This document shows, in pieces, positions 32,553 to 33,376 of a DNA stretch of 33,376 nt. The translations under genes and the position numbers were made by a program. The first letter of the stretch is position 1, and the number at the start of each line of letters is the position of its first letter. The DNA is taken from positions 1-33,376 of the forward strand of contig JAFAUB010000079.1 of assembly GCA_019243635.1 (NCBI GenBank), given 5' to 3'. The notes below the pieces were generated by a model. The model was not told the origin of the DNA and ran no database searches. It saw nothing but the letters and a program-made list of their open reading frames with translations. Origin of the DNA: Pseudonocardiales bacterium (GTDB lineage: Bacteria; Actinomycetota; Actinomycetes; Mycobacteriales; Pseudonocardiaceae).

Positions 32553-33038
32553 ATGACCGACCCGCTGCTGTGTATCGTGGAGATTCCTAAGGGATCGCGG
32601 AACAAATATGAGTACGACCCCGACCTCGGCCTCATGATCTTCGACCGCTTCCTGTCCGCCTCGGTGGTGTTCCCGACCGACTACGGCTTCATCCGTGGTG
32701 CGTACTCGGCCGATGGAGACCCGATGGACGTCCTCATCACCGTGTCCGAACCAACGTTCCCGGGCTGCGCCATCCACACCAAGCCGGTGGCCGTGTTGTG
32801 GCTGTGCGACCAGGACGAACGCGAACCCAAGGTGGTCTGCGTGCCCTGCGGGGATCCGAACTGGCAGAGCATGGACGACCTCGTCGATCTCCCCGAGCAG
32901 CTCGTCGAGGAGATCGCGTACTTCTTCCTCGCCTATAAACGACGAGAGAGCCACGAGGTGACCGTCGACGGGTGGGGCGGCGCCGACGAAGCGCGGCGGG
33001 TAGTCGAGGAAGGTTTCGCCCGCGGGTCGAACAGGTAG
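32553..33038 (+). CDS. ppa: Inorganic pyrophosphatase, family I
   Basis: Hydrolyses pyrophosphate to phosphate, driving biosynthetic reactions; cytoplasmic, 161 aa, usual length for the actinobacterial enzyme. The family signature D-G-D-P-M-D lies at 54-59, with the substrate Lys/Arg residues I-P-K-G-S-R-N-K-Y-E at 11-20 and P-T-D-Y-G-F-I at 41-47. Tail Y-K-R-R-E-S-H is conserved. The ATG at 32553 is the only sensible start. Confidence 0.95.
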   Translation: MTDPLLCIVEIPKGSRNKYEYDPDLGLMIFDRFLSASVVFPTDYGFIRGAYSADGDPMDVLITVSEPTFPGCAIHTKPVAVLWLCDQDEREPKVVCVPCGDPNWQSMDDLVDLPEQLVEEIAYFFLAYKRRESHEVTVDGWGGADEARRVVEEGFARGSNR

Positions 33039-33112
33039 CCGGAACGGGCCTCTGCCGTTTGTCCATCCCGTCCGGCGGGAACGACCCTGGCAGTAGCTCG
33101 AAGGGAACCATC

Positions 33113-33376
33113 GATGAGTGCGGTACGACCGTCGGCCCGTTGACGCGGTTGCAGCGGTGGATAGGCGAGCACCCGCTGCGGTTCACCCTCCACACCGGAC
33201 TCAGCGCCGGCGGCTGGCGGGAGGCCGCGAGGTTGACGCTGCACACCGTGCTACCCGGCACTGAGGCGGACCGGGTGGCCTTCGACCCGATGACGAACCG
33301 CCCTCCAGAACTTCGAATGTCTCCACGCTGGCTCAGCCGGATGCGTGAGCGGGCCTATCAAGGCAGCCGGGCCGGC
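33113..33376 (+). CDS. Partial frame at right edge, phosphodiesterase-like C-terminal pattern
   Basis: The frame is open to the edge and reads L-Q-R-W-I-G-E-H-P-L-R-F-T-L then V-A-F-D-P-M-T-N-R-P-P-E-L and L-S-R-M-R-E-R-A-Y-Q-G-S-R. This resembles the end of an actinobacterial family sometimes named phosphodiesterase/catalase-like. No start with a ribosome binding site is seen (a TTG at 33140 is weak), and the N-terminal two thirds are missing, so it may be a decayed remnant or a short gene running out of the window. Confidence 0.3.

Noticed and set aside
33040..33085. Weak inverted repeat (CCGGAACGGG / CCCGTCCGG) after the pyrophosphatase gene
   Set aside because: It has a mismatch and a long loop, so it is not convincing as a terminator.

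Overview
High-GC (about 70 %), GTG/TTG-start-rich DNA of an actinomycete, most probably near the Pseudonocardiales. This rests on an MgtA-type mannosyltransferase, decayed XRE/TPR regulators, WhiB-era codon use and the family 2B encapsulin pair. The genus is an inference. The window is a chromosome-like mosaic of housekeeping, accessory and decayed DNA. No tRNA, rRNA or CRISPR was seen.

Layout. (1) 1-3016: a 5'-truncated family 2B encapsulin shell gene with a cyclic-nucleotide-binding-type insert, translationally coupled to its polyprenyl synthase cargo, then a MscL channel carrying a C-terminal zinc ribbon. (2) 3118-4635: a small ferritin-like gene and the wreck of the TPR half of an XRE-type regulator. 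(3) 4636-8416: a secreted phosphoesterase, then two Calvin-cycle genes (phosphoribulokinase, class I fructose-bisphosphatase). A 231-bp MITE-like element with a 31-bp perfect internal hairpin sits just upstream of the fructose-bisphosphatase. (4) 8764-11945: an SGNH hydrolase and two GT4 glycosyltransferases in one operon. (5) 12048-13057: TetR regulator and rhodanese, divergent, with a palindromic operator between them.

(6) 13131-18639 is the most unusual region: a tightly overlapping minus-strand operon of seven genes. They are a PLP aminotransferase, an uncharacterised protein, a DHDPS-fold lyase, a heme-oxygenase-like diiron oxidase with a full set of ligands, a small Rieske ferredoxin, a PRMT-like methyltransferase and a DsbA-fold protein with a single active-site Cys. 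It has no NRPS, PKS or carrier protein and reads as a compact pathway for a modified amino-acid-like small molecule, possibly undescribed. A frameshifted XRE regulator lies upstream. Beyond it are a MurA paralogue, a left-handed beta-helix acyltransferase and a divergent acyl-CoA dehydrogenase-like gene, which may belong to the same pathway.

(7) 23562-27204: a small hypothetical gene, about 690 bp without a recognisable gene, and a YVTN-propeller/phosphoesterase fusion. (8) 27252-28717: an IS5-type transposase remnant and a two-gene tyrosinase unit in which the catalytic domain and the C-terminal domain are separate proteins. (9) 28891-30311: five consecutive genes for tiny single-span membrane proteins. 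(10) 30623-33376: Gfo/Idh/MocA oxidoreductase, a divergent triosephosphate isomerase, inorganic pyrophosphatase and a partial frame at the right edge.
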